The position numbers and the translations under genes are program-made. The notes below the pieces were generated by a model. That model was not told the origin of the DNA and did not search any database. It was given only the letters and a program-made list of their open reading frames with translations. Positions 28,175-38,536 of a DNA stretch of 64,000 bases are shown here, piece by piece. Source of the stretch: Lachnospiraceae bacterium (GTDB lineage Bacteria; Bacillota; Clostridia; Lachnospirales; Lachnospiraceae); contig JAAVZU010000027.1 of NCBI GenBank assembly GCA_022791815.1, positions 1 through 64,000 on the forward strand, written 5' to 3'. The stretch's first letter is position 1; the number at the start of each line of letters is the position of its first letter.

Positions 28175-29760
28175 ATTACTTTTCCTTCTTTCCTATAGTC
28201 AGATGCAAAAGTTAAAATAATTTCTACCCGTTTTCCTGGATACACATATATTTCTTCCATGAAATTTTCTAGCATTTCCTTTTTTAAATCTGTTTCATTC
28301 TTTAGTTTTATTAAAGAACGTATATCCGTCAAATATTTAGCAGAAGCCTTTTCTATTTTCTTTAATTTCTCTTCTTGTTCTTCTTTCTGCTTTTTTAAAT
28401 CTATAACTCTCTTTTCTTGTTGCGTTTTAAAAGAGATATAGTCCTCTTCGGTTATTTTTCCTTCATGATAATCTATATATAGTGTTCCTTCTTTTTCTAT
28501 TGCTCTTATCAATCTTTTTTCTATTTCTTTCTGTCTAAACTGTATTTTTACTTTATGTTTCTCTATGATTTCTTTTCCACATTCTATATAATACTTTATC
28601 TTCTTAAGATATATTGCAAATACCATACGCATAAAAGGAAACAATATATTCATAAGTTCCTTTTCTGATATTTTTCTTCCATGTTCTCCACAGTAGTGCA
28701 CCAGTTTAAAATTTTTTTCTTCATTTGGATAAGATTTTGCCGCATTTTTATGCATGGCTGTTTTTCTTTGAATTTTTTCCCGAATATTTTGTACTTTCTT
28801 ATAATCATCACTATCAATTAATGATTGATGAACATTTTTTTTAATTGTCCATTCCTCTTGTGGTTTAGCCTTTCTATTTTTTTCATTTCTTGCAGTAATG
28901 GAAGTTTTTCCCTGTATAAGTGTACCTATGTAGGTCTGGTTTTGTAGAATGCGTTCCACGGAACTCTTATCCCAACCTTTATAGTTATTATCCTCTGCCA
29001 AATAATATACTTCTTTTTTTTTCTTATAAATTGCTGGAGGATTGATTTTTTGTCTATTTAGTTCAGCCGTAACGCCTGCATAACTTTCTTTTTCAAGGAA
29101 CAAGTTATAAATAAGCTGTACAATCATTGATGTACATGGATCTGGCACAAGTTTCCGTATCTTTCCATCCCATTGGGAAAGATACCCATAAGGTGGCGGC
29201 CCGCCTACATAAGATCCTTCCTCCCTTTTTTGTTTTAATTGAATCTTTGCTTTTTTTGAAGAATCTTTTACATACATTTCATTAATAAGATTTTTGATTT
29301 CAGAAGCTATTTGCTTTGTATTATTTCCTAATTTACCTGTATCAAATCCATCTGCAACTGCAATAAAACGTACTCCTAAAAATGGAAAAATCTTTTCAAT
29401 ATAATTTCCTGTCTCCAAATAATTTCTCCCAAAACGTGACAAATCTTTAACAATAACACAGTTAATATCTCCAAACCGGATGTCCTGCATTAACTCTCTA
29501 AAACCATCCCTGTTAAAATTACTTCCTGTTTTCCCTAAATCTGTGTAACATTTCGCAATTTCCATTCTTTCTCTATTCTGTTTTGTATTAAATTCTTCTA
29601 CAAATTTCTTTGCAATTTCAATCTGAATCTCTACAGACTCATTTTTTTTCTTGTCATTATTAGAAGAAAGCCTTGCATATATTCCTGTTTTAAAATGCTG
29701 CTTCTTATGTTCAGGTATCTCTTTCAAAGCTGTTCCTTTACGCTTTGATATCCTTCCCAT
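28162..29760 (-). CDS. Large serine recombinase B1
   Basis: 532 residues with a basic N-terminal extension (about 25 residues), a catalytic domain with IYARLS and KDLSRFGRNYLETGNYIE, a recombinase domain with VGGPPPYGY, and a long coiled coil (about 400-500). The usual zinc ribbon is degraded: after KNFKLVHYCGEHGRK no cysteine pairs remain. Such loss fits a subunit that works only together with its neighbours, as CcrA and CcrB do in SCCmec; the cooperation here is inferred. Confidence 0.9.
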   Translation of the reverse strand: MGRISKRKGTALKEIPEHKKQHFKTGIYARLSSNNDKKKNESVEIQIEIAKKFVEEFNTKQNRERMEIAKCYTDLGKTGSNFNRDGFRELMQDIRFGDINCVIVKDLSRFGRNYLETGNYIEKIFPFLGVRFIAVADGFDTGKLGNNTKQIASEIKNLINEMYVKDSSKKAKIQLKQKREEGSYVGGPPPYGYLSQWDGKIRKLVPDPCTSMIVQLIYNLFLEKESYAGVTAELNRQKINPPAIYKKKKEVYYLAEDNNYKGWDKSSVERILQNQTYIGTLIQGKTSITARNEKNRKAKPQEEWTIKKNVHQSLIDSDDYKKVQNIREKIQRKTAMHKNAAKSYPNEEKNFKLVHYCGEHGRKISEKELMNILFPFMRMVFAIYLKKIKYYIECGKEIIEKHKVKIQFRQKEIEKRLIRAIEKEGTLYIDYHEGKITEEDYISFKTQQEKRVIDLKKQKEEQEEKLKKIEKASAKYLTDIRSLIKLKNETDLKKEMLENFMEEIYVYPGKRVEIILTFASDYRKEGKVIWEK

Positions 29761-29806
29761 ATTATTGCTCCCTCCTCATTTCCTTTTTGGTTCTTGAAAA
29801 TCCTGT

Positions 29807-31426
29807 CTATAATTTAGTCCTACATTTGTCACTAAAATAAAAAACAATTTCTATACGTTTTTCTTCATATACATAAATTTTCTTAATGAGAGAACTTAAC
29901 ATATACCGATCTATTTCTTTAAATTCTAGTACATCTTGTATAGATTTTAATTTTTCTAAATAAATAATATCCTTTTGAAACATCTCTTTTATCATGGATT
30001 CCTGCCGTTTCCATGCATTCTCCAATTCATCTGCTTTCCTTTTAAATTCTTCATTAAGCCGTATAAATTCTTCCTTTGTGATAACACCTTCTGTTAAATC
30101 TTTATGCAGACTTTGGCAAAGCATATTATACTTATTTTTTTCTTGTTTTAATATTTCAATTTCCTTACTATAATAATCTAATGGATTCTTTTTCGCTTTT
30201 ATTTTTTTAGCTGTTTCAAATAAAGTCATTTCATCTAAAAAAGTATTAACATATCGCCTTACAACTTCCATAACTAAGTACTTTAACTGTTTTTCTTCTA
30301 CACTATGTCTGCTGCATCCTTCTCTGCGGTTCTTAGTAGAACAAATATAATATACCTTTTCTTTATCTTTATATCGATTGATACGCCGAATCATCTGCTC
30401 CCTGCAATCTCCACAAAAAAGTATTCCTGTAAAGAAACTATACTTATCCATTTTGGGACTAATGCGGCTATCTGACTTTAATAAATTCTGTACAATATAA
30501 AAAGTATCAGCAGAAATAATCCTTTCATGAGTATTTTCTACTTTAATCCATTCCGCTTTAGGTTTTTCCACTGTTTTTTTTATCTTATAATTTATTTTTT
30601 CTGTTTTTCCTTGTACAAGATGCCCCATATAAATCTCATTTGTAAGGATTCTTTTTACTGTAGTACTGCTCCATGCAGATGTTCCACTGCCTGAAAATCC
30701 TCCCCTATAATTTCCTTTTAATTTCTTATATTCTTTGGGAGAAAGAATTCCAAGATTATTTAATTTTTTTGCAATAGCAGAAATAGCCATTCCCTCTTGT
30801 TTCCATTCAAAAATCTTTTTCACATTTTCTGCTGCATACGCATCTACAACAAGATGATGCTTATTCATATCATCTTTTTTATATCCATACGCAGTAAAAG
30901 GGGCAATACATTCCCCATTTTTACGTTTTACCTCAAACTGACTCTTCACTTTTATAGAAATATCCCGGCAATAGGAGTCATTGATAAAATTTTTCATTGG
31001 AAGGATAAAATTACTTTCCTGCATGTCTGCAGAAAAACTGTCATAACAATCTGTAAGTGCTATAAATCGTACTGAAAGAGCAGGAAATATCTTCTGAATA
31101 TATTTTCCTGCTTCTATATAATCACGACCAAAACGGGATAAATCTTTTACAATGACACAATTTACTTTTCTCGCCTTAATATCATTTATCATTCTTTTAA
31201 ATTCAGGTCTATCAAAATTACTTCCTGAAAATCCATCATCTATATAAACATCATACAGTTCCATATCCTGCTGCTGTTGAATATAGTCTTGGATCAATTC
31301 TCTTTGATTTCCGATACTATTACTTTCCAATTTTATTGTACCATTCCTATCCATCACATTTCCAACATCACTATCATCTCTTGACAAACGAAGGTACATT
31401 GCTGCCAGAAAAGGTACATGATTCAT
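29807..31426 (-). CDS. Large serine recombinase C1
   Basis: 539 residues. The catalytic domain shows MYLRLSRDDSD and KDLSRFGRDYIEAGKYIQ; the recombinase domain ends near residue 300; a good zinc ribbon follows (ILFCGDCREQMIRR and YYICSTKNRREGCSRH); then a long coiled coil and a beta end KIYVYEEKRIEIVFYF. It is first in the three-gene recombinase operon and its type matches C2 at 45033-46307. Confidence 0.92.
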   Translation of the reverse strand: MNHVPFLAAMYLRLSRDDSDVGNVMDRNGTIKLESNSIGNQRELIQDYIQQQQDMELYDVYIDDGFSGSNFDRPEFKRMINDIKARKVNCVIVKDLSRFGRDYIEAGKYIQKIFPALSVRFIALTDCYDSFSADMQESNFILPMKNFINDSYCRDISIKVKSQFEVKRKNGECIAPFTAYGYKKDDMNKHHLVVDAYAAENVKKIFEWKQEGMAISAIAKKLNNLGILSPKEYKKLKGNYRGGFSGSGTSAWSSTTVKRILTNEIYMGHLVQGKTEKINYKIKKTVEKPKAEWIKVENTHERIISADTFYIVQNLLKSDSRISPKMDKYSFFTGILFCGDCREQMIRRINRYKDKEKVYYICSTKNRREGCSRHSVEEKQLKYLVMEVVRRYVNTFLDEMTLFETAKKIKAKKNPLDYYSKEIEILKQEKNKYNMLCQSLHKDLTEGVITKEEFIRLNEEFKRKADELENAWKRQESMIKEMFQKDIIYLEKLKSIQDVLEFKEIDRYMLSSLIKKIYVYEEKRIEIVFYFSDKCRTKL

Positions 31427-31487
31427 TACATCACTCCTTATTCTGAAATTAATAATTAATAAAATTTTTTCAAAGGCTACTCTATCT

Positions 31488-31760
31488 TTAAATATGAATA
31501 TCAGACAAATATTCTAAATATTCCTTCATTTTATCATCAATACTTTTTCCATTATTCTGAAACCTTACTTTAACTACATAATCCCCAATACGATGTACAT
31601 AAAGGTTATTTGTTTGTTTTGCATACGATTCGAGTTTTTTTTCTACTGACATACTTGTATCTATATCAATATCTCTTATATCTGTTAAAGTATCTATATC
31701 AACTGTACGGACATCCACTTCCTCCATCTGTTTAAGTTCATCCTCTGATAAATCAAACAT
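31488..31760 (-). CDS. Small acidic protein of a type seen in clostridial integrative elements
   Basis: 90 residues from ATG 31760, behind GGTGAGAAGATT. The acidic N-terminus (FDLSEDELKQMEEVDVRTVD) is followed by DTLTDIRDIDIDTSMSVEKKLESY and a beta-like VHRIGDYVVKVRF. From memory it resembles the small DUF6870-type proteins of clostridial conjugative elements; this needs a search. It sits just upstream of the three recombinases and reads in the same direction, so it may be an accessory of that element. Confidence 0.6.
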   Translation of the reverse strand: MFDLSEDELKQMEEVDVRTVDIDTLTDIRDIDIDTSMSVEKKLESYAKQTNNLYVHRIGDYVVKVRFQNNGKSIDDKMKEYLEYLSDIHI

Positions 31761-31965
31761 AATCTTCTCACCTTTCACTCCATTTTGTTCTATTTTATTA
31801 TTTTATTAGATTGTCTTATACCAGATGTTTGATTCTATTAAAACTATACTTATTATATTTTAAATAAATAATTCTTAAAAACAAACTTATATTTAAACAA
31901 TTTTTTCCTATTGTGCAAATGCATATAAAAATAACTGGACAGATGTCCAGTTTCAAATAAAAACA

Positions 31966-31989
31966 GCACAGGAAACTTTGTTCCTGTGC
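31966..31989 (-). terminator. Terminator of the chemosensory operon
   Basis: A 9-bp GC-containing stem (GCACAGGAA with TTCCTGTGC, 6-nt loop) lies 15 bp after the MCP stop, with a T-rich stretch after it on the minus strand. A second small stem (ACTGGACAGATGTCCAGT) lies at about 31934-31951. Confidence 0.85.
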
Positions 31990-32003
31990 CGCAATTTATA
32001 ATT

Positions 32004-33347
32004 TTAATATTTGTCAAAACCATCACCCAAAGAAATTACTTGTTCATTGGGATTTGACATAGAACCTGAAGAATAAGAGAATGAATCTTTATAAGAAGAA
32101 GTTCCATTTCCTAAACGATAAATAGAAAGCATCTCTCTCATTCTTGAAGCCTGGCTGGATAATTCTGCACTTGCCGCTGCACACTCCTCACTAGTAGCAG
32201 AGTTTGTCTGTACTACTTGAGAAACCTGTGTAATTGCCTGCTCAATTTGAGCCACTGCAGTTGCCTGATAATTTGAAGTCTCTGCTATACCATTAATAAT
32301 AACTTCACTTTCCTGTACTACTTTTGTAATCTCTTCCAAAGCTTTAGCTGTATCATCTGCAATCTTAGATCCTGAATTAACTTTTAATATAGAATCTTCA
32401 ATTAATTCAGCAGTCTCTGCTGATGCAGCAGCACTTTTAGCAGCAAGGCTTCTAACTTCTTCTGCTACTACCGCAAAACCTTTTCCAGCTTCACCAGCTC
32501 TTGCAGCTTCAACTGCTGCATTTAAAGCAAGAATATTTGTCTGGAATGCAATATCATCAATTGTTTTTATAATCTTAGAAATACTTTCTGATGCCTTATT
32601 GATATCTCCCATAGCACTCATCATATCCTGCATCTGTTGGTTTCCTTGTCTTACATCTTCAATAGCACGAGCTACCAAACCAGCAGCAGAATTTGCCTGC
32701 TTTGCGTTCTGTTTTGTTTCTTCTGCAATCTCATCAATAGATGCTGTAATCTCCTGAATAGCACTTGCCTGTTCTGTGGAACCTTGAGCTAAAGCCTGGC
32801 TTGCACTTGCTACTTGAGATGAACTAACTGTAACCTGTGAACCTGCATCACTAATATTAGACAATGCATGAAGATTATCTTCTACCAATTTCTTTAAAGA
32901 ATTACCAAGTACATCATCTGCAGATCTTGGTGTAACTGTAACAGTTAAATTTCCATTTGCTACTTCTTGCACAACTTCTGTTTGACGCTTGGTATTATCA
33001 ACCATTTTTTGAAATTCATCTACTAAAGCAGCAAATTCATCATTCCCATGCTTTGTCAATTGAATATCAACACGACCTGAAGCAATCTCTTTAGTGATTT
33101 CTGTCAATCTACGTATAGGATCCATAATAGATTTCGTCAAAGATAATCCAAATACAATGATAACGATAACAGATACAGCAGCTATTACAGCAGTAAAAAT
33201 AGATGCATTTGTCAAATATCGGTCTACATCTTCAGCCCCAACAACTCCTTTCGACGAAAGATCCCCTAATATCACATTGAAAACGGTTAATACAATAGGA
33301 ATGGCAAAAACCAAAAGCATTCTTGTTTTAATTTTAATGTTTCTCAT
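32004..33347 (-). CDS. Methyl-accepting chemotaxis protein with no sizeable sensor domain
   Basis: 447 residues. Two membrane segments (about 11-28 and 48-70) leave an outer loop of only some 20 residues, so there is no classical ligand-binding domain. HAMP ([22 protein letters not shown]) and a second HAMP-like stretch follow, then the signalling domain with the hairpin tip [38 protein letters not shown]. It is last in the chemosensory operon, 13 bp after cheW. It must sense inside the membrane, inside the cell or through partners. Confidence 0.93.
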   Translation of the reverse strand: MRNIKIKTRMLLVFAIPIVLTVFNVILGDLSSKGVVGAEDVDRYLTNASIFTAVIAAVSVIVIIVFGLSLTKSIMDPIRRLTEITKEIASGRVDIQLTKHGNDEFAALVDEFQKMVDNTKRQTEVVQEVANGNLTVTVTPRSADDVLGNSLKKLVEDNLHALSNISDAGSQVTVSSSQVASASQALAQGSTEQASAIQEITASIDEIAEETKQNAKQANSAAGLVARAIEDVRQGNQQMQDMMSAMGDINKASESISKIIKTIDDIAFQTNILALNAAVEAARAGEAGKGFAVVAEEVRSLAAKSAAASAETAELIEDSILKVNSGSKIADDTAKALEEITKVVQESEVIINGIAETSNYQATAVAQIEQAITQVSQVVQTNSATSEECAAASAELSSQASRMREMLSIYRLGNGTSSYKDSFSYSSGSMSNPNEQVISLGDGFDKY

Positions 33348-33360
33348 TTACATATCCTCC

Positions 33361-33906
33361 TTATTCTTCTTCACTATTTACTTCATTTACTTGTTCAAGA
33401 ACTGATAAATCTTCATCATTCAACAATTTATCAGGATCTAGCAATAATTTTACAGCATCACCCACCTTACCAATACCATATACATATTTACTATGTACTT
33501 TATCGGCACGACCTAACTTTGGTGGTGGTAGTATGTTCTCCTTCTTAATCTCAACTACCTCTGCTATTTTTTCAACAATCAAACCAACTACTATAGATTT
33601 GACACTAATTACAATGATACAAGTTCTGTCATTGTATTCAAATGGCTTTTGTCTAAATCGCAATCGGACATCTATAACAGGAATAACTTTCCCCCTTAGG
33701 TTGATAATACCTTTGATATAATCTTCCGTTTCAGGAATCAATGTTATTGTCTGTAATTGTATAATTTCAATAACATATTGAATTTCCAAACCGAAATGCT
33801 CATTCCCAGACTTGAAGGTCATGTATTTGTCAATTTGCATATTCTGGCTATCTATAATATCATGTTCTTCTTCTGCCACTATGTTCTGTGCATTTGTTTC
33901 TTCCAT
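33361..33906 (-). CDS. cheW: CheW, receptor-kinase coupling protein
   Basis: Scaffold that links the MCP to CheA. It has 181 residues from ATG 33906 (AAAGGA 11 nt upstream); GTG 33966 and ATG 33939 are alternatives in the same frame. The CheW fold is seen in YMTFKSGNEHFGLEIQYVIEII, IKGIINLRGKVIPVIDVRLRF and VVGLIVEKIAEVVEI. An acidic N-terminal arm of about 27 residues precedes the domain. It lies 70 bp after cheA. Confidence 0.92.
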   Translation of the reverse strand: MEETNAQNIVAEEEHDIIDSQNMQIDKYMTFKSGNEHFGLEIQYVIEIIQLQTITLIPETEDYIKGIINLRGKVIPVIDVRLRFRQKPFEYNDRTCIIVISVKSIVVGLIVEKIAEVVEIKKENILPPPKLGRADKVHSKYVYGIGKVGDAVKLLLDPDKLLNDEDLSVLEQVNEVNSEEE

Positions 33907-33975
33907 CTGAACACCGTTCCTTTCTATATTTTTAGTCATAACTGTTCTGGTCTGTGTTCCCTTCACAGTTTGAAC

Positions 33976-36132
33976 TTAATCTACCATTCCACCTGGATCT
34001 AATATCAAAGCGATACTTCCATCACCTAACTGCGTACAGCCAGACAAGCCTTTAACTTTTTTGATATAGGACGGAATCGGCTTAACAACAATCTCTTGTT
34101 CACCAACCAGTTTATCAACAAAGAGACAAATTTTCTTTTCTTCCACCTCAAGAATCATCATAATTCCTTTTTCTACGGTTCTCTCATAGTTCTTTAATCC
34201 ATACCGTTCGCCAAGGCGGATTACTGGGAAACATTCTCCTCGTATCATAACATATTCTTCCCCATTTGGTTCATGGATCATCATATCCTCATTTACACTA
34301 ACAAATTGCTTAATTACACCTGTTTCCATTACAAAAGAAGAATTTCCTGTTTCCATTACAATACCATTAATAATCGCTAAAGTCAGAGGAATCTTCAAAC
34401 TCATAACACTACCATATCCTGGAGTACTCTCAATATCCAGCGTTCCACCTATTGACTGGATATTTTGAATAACAACATCCATTCCTACTCCTCGGCCTGA
34501 ATATTCCGTAACCTGATCATTTGTAGAAAAACCAGGAAGTGTAATAAACTGATACACTTCTTTATCTGTATAGGACTCTTCTGGTTTACTCTCATCCAAT
34601 AATCCTTGTGCCTTTGCCTTTGCAAGTATCTTATCTCTGTCAAGTCCTTTTCCATCATCTTCTACGCTAATCCATACCTTACCAGCTTCCGTCTTTGCCG
34701 AAAGGATAACTTTACCTTTTTCTGACTTGCCACTTTCAATACGTTCTTCCTTACTTTCAATACCATGATCCACAGAGTTTCTTACTATATGCATCAATGG
34801 GTCAGAAATATGCTCAATGATATTCTTGTCTACCTCAGTCTGCTCTCCTATCATCTCAAATTCCACTTCTTTACCCAGCTTTCTTGATACATCAAAAACA
34901 ATACGGTTCATCTTTTGAAAAGTATTGGTCAATGGAACCATTCTCATAGACATAATAACATTTTGTAAATCAGTAGAAATCTTAGATAACTGGGCTGCCG
35001 CCTTATTAAAATTAGTAAGATTCAATCCAGGTACTTTTAAATCTGGATTCTGCAATACCACTGATTCAGAAATAACCAATTCACCAATTAAATCCATTAA
35101 CTGATCCATCTTGCTTAAATTAACACTAATAAAAGAAGCCTTTTCTGATTTTCCTTTATCTTTTGCCAGCTTTTTCTGTTTGCCAGGTTCTCTTGATTTA
35201 ATTACAAAATCACCTGGTGCAATCTTAGGTTTCTCTGGCTTCTTCTCCTCCTCAGTCTCCTTTACATCATCTGATTGAGTACGAGCCTCTATATCTTCTA
35301 CACTAGATTCTAAATCGATCTCTGCAGAATGATCTCCAAAATCAAAACCTTGTAAAAACTCTTCTGCTTTACATTCAAAAATATCTACCTTTTCAACATC
35401 ATATCCAACATTGATTATGTTATGGATCTCTTCTTCTGTACATTGTGCCTGCAGAAGCATTCTAAACCCATCTTGTAAAATAACCTCTGCACTACTTTCA
35501 TCGGAAATAATATCTTCTGGGAAATATAGTAAATCTTCTGCAATTTCTTTTAAGGCATATACTGTCTTGTAGGCATGAATGTTTGCCATTTCTGTTCCTT
35601 CATGAAAATGCATATAAATCTTGTAGAAATGACTAGCACTTGTTGCAACTGGAGCAATATAAAACTGTGTAGGTTCTTCATGAACATTCTCAGCTATAGG
35701 TTCTTTTCCTCCTTTTGCAGTTCCTTTTTTTATCTTTTTTAAGAACTTATCAAGTTGTGCTATAATTTCGCTGGAATCACCATCTGGTAAATCACCAGCT
35801 TGTATTTTTTCCATCTCATTGGAAATAAAATCTTCTACATCTAATACATGCTCTACCAACTCCACATGTGGTACATTTTCAGGATGGGATTCTCTCAAAT
35901 AATAAAAGATATCCTCCAGTTTATGAGATACAGCCGTTATATTATCAAACATCATGATACCCGATGATCCTTTAATGGTATGCATTGTCCGGAATATTTC
36001 ATTTATGCTGTCTTCGTCAAAACATTCTGCATCCTTCTGTTCTAAAACTATCTCTTGAAGCTGCTCTAACAACTGCTGGTTCTCAAACAGATATATATCA
36101 AGCATGCCTTCTGTATTAAATTCCTCAGCCAT
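33976..36132 (-). CDS. cheA: CheA, chemotaxis histidine kinase
   Basis: 718 residues. The HPt domain carries the phospho-His in TMHTIKGSSG (His51); a P2-like region follows, then an acidic/Pro linker (about 280-330), the dimerisation helices (LIGELVISES), the kinase domain with the N-box HIVRNSVDHGIES, G1 DDGKGLD and G2 YSGRGVGMDVV, and a C-terminal CheW-like domain ending LILDPGGMVD. All catalytic boxes are present. It phosphorylates the CheY and CheB of the same operon. Confidence 0.96.
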   Translation of the reverse strand: MAEEFNTEGMLDIYLFENQQLLEQLQEIVLEQKDAECFDEDSINEIFRTMHTIKGSSGIMMFDNITAVSHKLEDIFYYLRESHPENVPHVELVEHVLDVEDFISNEMEKIQAGDLPDGDSSEIIAQLDKFLKKIKKGTAKGGKEPIAENVHEEPTQFYIAPVATSASHFYKIYMHFHEGTEMANIHAYKTVYALKEIAEDLLYFPEDIISDESSAEVILQDGFRMLLQAQCTEEEIHNIINVGYDVEKVDIFECKAEEFLQGFDFGDHSAEIDLESSVEDIEARTQSDDVKETEEEKKPEKPKIAPGDFVIKSREPGKQKKLAKDKGKSEKASFISVNLSKMDQLMDLIGELVISESVVLQNPDLKVPGLNLTNFNKAAAQLSKISTDLQNVIMSMRMVPLTNTFQKMNRIVFDVSRKLGKEVEFEMIGEQTEVDKNIIEHISDPLMHIVRNSVDHGIESKEERIESGKSEKGKVILSAKTEAGKVWISVEDDGKGLDRDKILAKAKAQGLLDESKPEESYTDKEVYQFITLPGFSTNDQVTEYSGRGVGMDVVIQNIQSIGGTLDIESTPGYGSVMSLKIPLTLAIINGIVMETGNSSFVMETGVIKQFVSVNEDMMIHEPNGEEYVMIRGECFPVIRLGERYGLKNYERTVEKGIMMILEVEEKKICLFVDKLVGEQEIVVKPIPSYIKKVKGLSGCTQLGDGSIALILDPGGMVD

Positions 36133-36196
36133 CCCCTTCTCCTTTCTTTCCTTAATTCCATCTTATTTCTAACTAAACCTCAATTATCATTTTATT

Positions 36197-36589
36197 CTAA
36201 ATAAGATTCAGTTTTTTTAATGCCTGTTCAAACCGCTCTTGATTGATTGGTTTACCAGAATAAATTGTACATCCTAGTTCAAATGCCATCTTAACATTCT
36301 CTTCATCATTCAAAGCAGTTGTCATAATAACCTTAACAGCTTTGTCTTTAGGAATATTCCTTTCTTTTTCTAAATTACGAATACCCACAAGAGACTGATA
36401 TCCATCCATAACTGGCATCATAATATCAAGACATACCAAATCATACGGCTCTCCATCCTCCAATGCCATCATAAATGCATCAACTGCTTCCATTCCATCT
36501 ACAGTTACATCGCATTCACCATACTTTGACAAGAAATTCATCATAAATTTTCTTGTTACAAAATCATCTTCTGCCAATAGAATCTTCAT
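36197..36589 (-). CDS. cheY: CheY-like response regulator of the chemosensory operon
   Basis: 130-residue single receiver domain: AEDD at 6-9, phospho-acceptor Asp55 in LVCLDIMMPVMDGY, IMTTALN and SGKPIN. It is a close paralogue of the orphan receiver at 24459-24854. It lies between cheB and cheA. With no flagellar genes in view, its target is unknown. Confidence 0.92.
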   Translation of the reverse strand: MKILLAEDDFVTRKFMMNFLSKYGECDVTVDGMEAVDAFMMALEDGEPYDLVCLDIMMPVMDGYQSLVGIRNLEKERNIPKDKAVKVIMTTALNDEENVKMAFELGCTIYSGKPINQERFEQALKKLNLI

Positions 36590-36601
36590 ACGCTTTCTCC
36601 T

Positions 36602-37630
36602 TTACATTTTATTTAATATGGAATATGTCCTTCTAGGAATATCTGACAATTTCTCCTGATGCTGTACTGCACCTAAATCATAGGCAACCTTTGGCATTCC
36701 ATAAACTACACAAGTAGATTCATCCTGTCCAATGGTTTTCGCACCAGCATTTCTCATTGCCAAAAGTCCCTTTGCACCATCACCACCCATTCCCGTTAAA
36801 ATAATTCCTACCGCATCAGGACCAGCTGCTTTCGCAACAGATTCAAACAGCACATCCACAGATGGACAATGCCCATTTACCTTTGGTCCTGATTTTATTT
36901 CTACTTGATAGGTTCCATTTACTTTAAGAAGACGCATATGTCTGTCTCCTCCGGGAGCAATCAACATGTGTCCTGGCTTTACTCTGTCTCCTGTCTCTGC
37001 TTCTTTCACTTGGATCCGGCACTGGTCATTCAGCCTCTTTGCATACATTTGCGTAAATCCTGGCGGCATGTGCTGTACAACAACTATTCCTGGAATATCT
37101 GCTCCAAATTCCTTGACAACAGCAAGGATAGCTTCTGTACCACCTGTTGAAGCACCAATTGCCACAACCAAATCATTCTTCTTCACTGGAAGATGCTGTT
37201 CTTCGTTAGACATAGCCATTTTCTTTATATTGCTGATTTTAGCAGTAGATGCAATCTTAATTTTAACTAAAAGCTCATTTCTAATAAAATTCTCCAATTG
37301 TAGTTTGCTTGTTGCAACAGGCTTCGCAACAAAATCCACCGCCCCAGCATTCAATGCATCAAACACCTTATCACTAAGAGAACTAATAACTACAACTGGG
37401 AGTGGATATTGAGGAATAAGCTTTCTAAGAAATTCAATGCCACTCATTCTTGGAAGTTCCACATCCAATGTCATAACATCTGGCTTGTATGCTAAAATAG
37501 CATCTCTCGCCTCAAAGGGATCCTCTGCTGTCCCCACAACTTGTATTGCAGGATCCTTGTTCAAATTTTGAACCAATAATTCTCTAAACACAAGAGAATC
37601 TTCTACTATTAAAACTCTAATTGGTCTCAT
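36602..37630 (-). CDS. cheB: CheB, receptor methylesterase/deamidase
   Basis: Removes methyl groups from MCPs when phosphorylated by CheA. It has 342 residues: an N-terminal receiver (VEDSLVFRELLVQ, Asp in TLDVELPRMSGIEF), a linker, and the esterase domain with VAIGASTGGTEAI (Ser), VVQHMPPGFT (His) and TGMGGDGAKGL (Asp). It is complete and lies between cheR and cheY. Confidence 0.96.
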   Translation of the reverse strand: MRPIRVLIVEDSLVFRELLVQNLNKDPAIQVVGTAEDPFEARDAILAYKPDVMTLDVELPRMSGIEFLRKLIPQYPLPVVVISSLSDKVFDALNAGAVDFVAKPVATSKLQLENFIRNELLVKIKIASTAKISNIKKMAMSNEEQHLPVKKNDLVVAIGASTGGTEAILAVVKEFGADIPGIVVVQHMPPGFTQMYAKRLNDQCRIQVKEAETGDRVKPGHMLIAPGGDRHMRLLKVNGTYQVEIKSGPKVNGHCPSVDVLFESVAKAAGPDAVGIILTGMGGDGAKGLLAMRNAGAKTIGQDESTCVVYGMPKVAYDLGAVQHQEKLSDIPRRTYSILNKM

Positions 37631-37657
37631 ACAATAATCTCTTCCTTTTTCCCAAAT

Positions 37658-38470
37658 CTATTCTTGTTTTCTAAATATTGATGGTTGGATAATCTCAAAA
37701 GGAATACTATTCCTGTCAAGAGTCTCCGTGGTTCCTATGAACAGATATCCTCCTGGTTCCAAATAATCATATACTTTTCTAAGCAACTCTTGTTTGGTTG
37801 CCTTATCAAAATAGATCATAACATTACGTAGAAATATTGTATGCATTCTTTTCTTAAAAGGGAATGGATCCATCAAATTAAACTGACGAAAAATTACCTC
37901 TTGCTTCAAATTTTCTTTTACCATATATTGACCTGTTCTGGCAATGGATTTAAAAAAATGGTTTTTCCACTGTTCAGGGACATTTTTCAGTTGTTCATTT
38001 GTATAGATACCACCTATCGCCTGTTGTAATGCTTGAGTAGATATATCTGTCGCCAATATTCTAGTATCCCACTGCTTGTGTTCCAGTCCAAAAAAATCTG
38101 TTAAAACCATAGCTATCATATACGGCTCTTCGCCTGTAGATGCAGCACCGCACCAGACACGCAGTTCCTTTTTGTCACTTTCTTTTCTTTTTAGCCAAGG
38201 AAGAACTACACCTCTAAAATATTCAAAGTGCTCAAATTCCCTCATAAAATATGTATGATTTGTTGTTAAGAAATTCACCAGCATTTTCTCTTGCATACCA
38301 GTTTTGTCATTCTCTACAACATCCATAAACTGATTGAAATCTGTCCAGTTATTTGCTTTAATATAATTCTCCAGCCGGCCATTTACAATAATCTTCTTCT
38401 GGCTTAAATCTATGCCATAACGCTGTTTCACAAAAACTACAATTCTTCTAAACTCCTCATCTGTTATCAA
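37658..38470 (-). CDS. cheR: CheR, MCP methyltransferase
   Basis: SAM-dependent methylation of receptor glutamates. It has 270 residues: an N-terminal helical domain (FRRIVVFVKQRYGIDLSQKK, KANNWTDFNQFM), the SAM-binding motif WCGAASTGEEPYMIAM and FLRNVMIYFD. No C-terminal pentapeptide-binding extension beyond the normal beta-subdomain is obvious. It lies 27 bp before cheB and 66 bp after the receiver/HD-GYP gene. Confidence 0.95.
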   Translation of the reverse strand: MITDEEFRRIVVFVKQRYGIDLSQKKIIVNGRLENYIKANNWTDFNQFMDVVENDKTGMQEKMLVNFLTTNHTYFMREFEHFEYFRGVVLPWLKRKESDKKELRVWCGAASTGEEPYMIAMVLTDFFGLEHKQWDTRILATDISTQALQQAIGGIYTNEQLKNVPEQWKNHFFKSIARTGQYMVKENLKQEVIFRQFNLMDPFPFKKRMHTIFLRNVMIYFDKATKQELLRKVYDYLEPGGYLFIGTTETLDRNSIPFEIIQPSIFRKQE

Positions 38471-38536
38471 AACTTCATTCCTCCCGCCAAAATAAAATCA
38501 CTTTTTTCATTGTACCACTCTTAATAAGGCACAAAA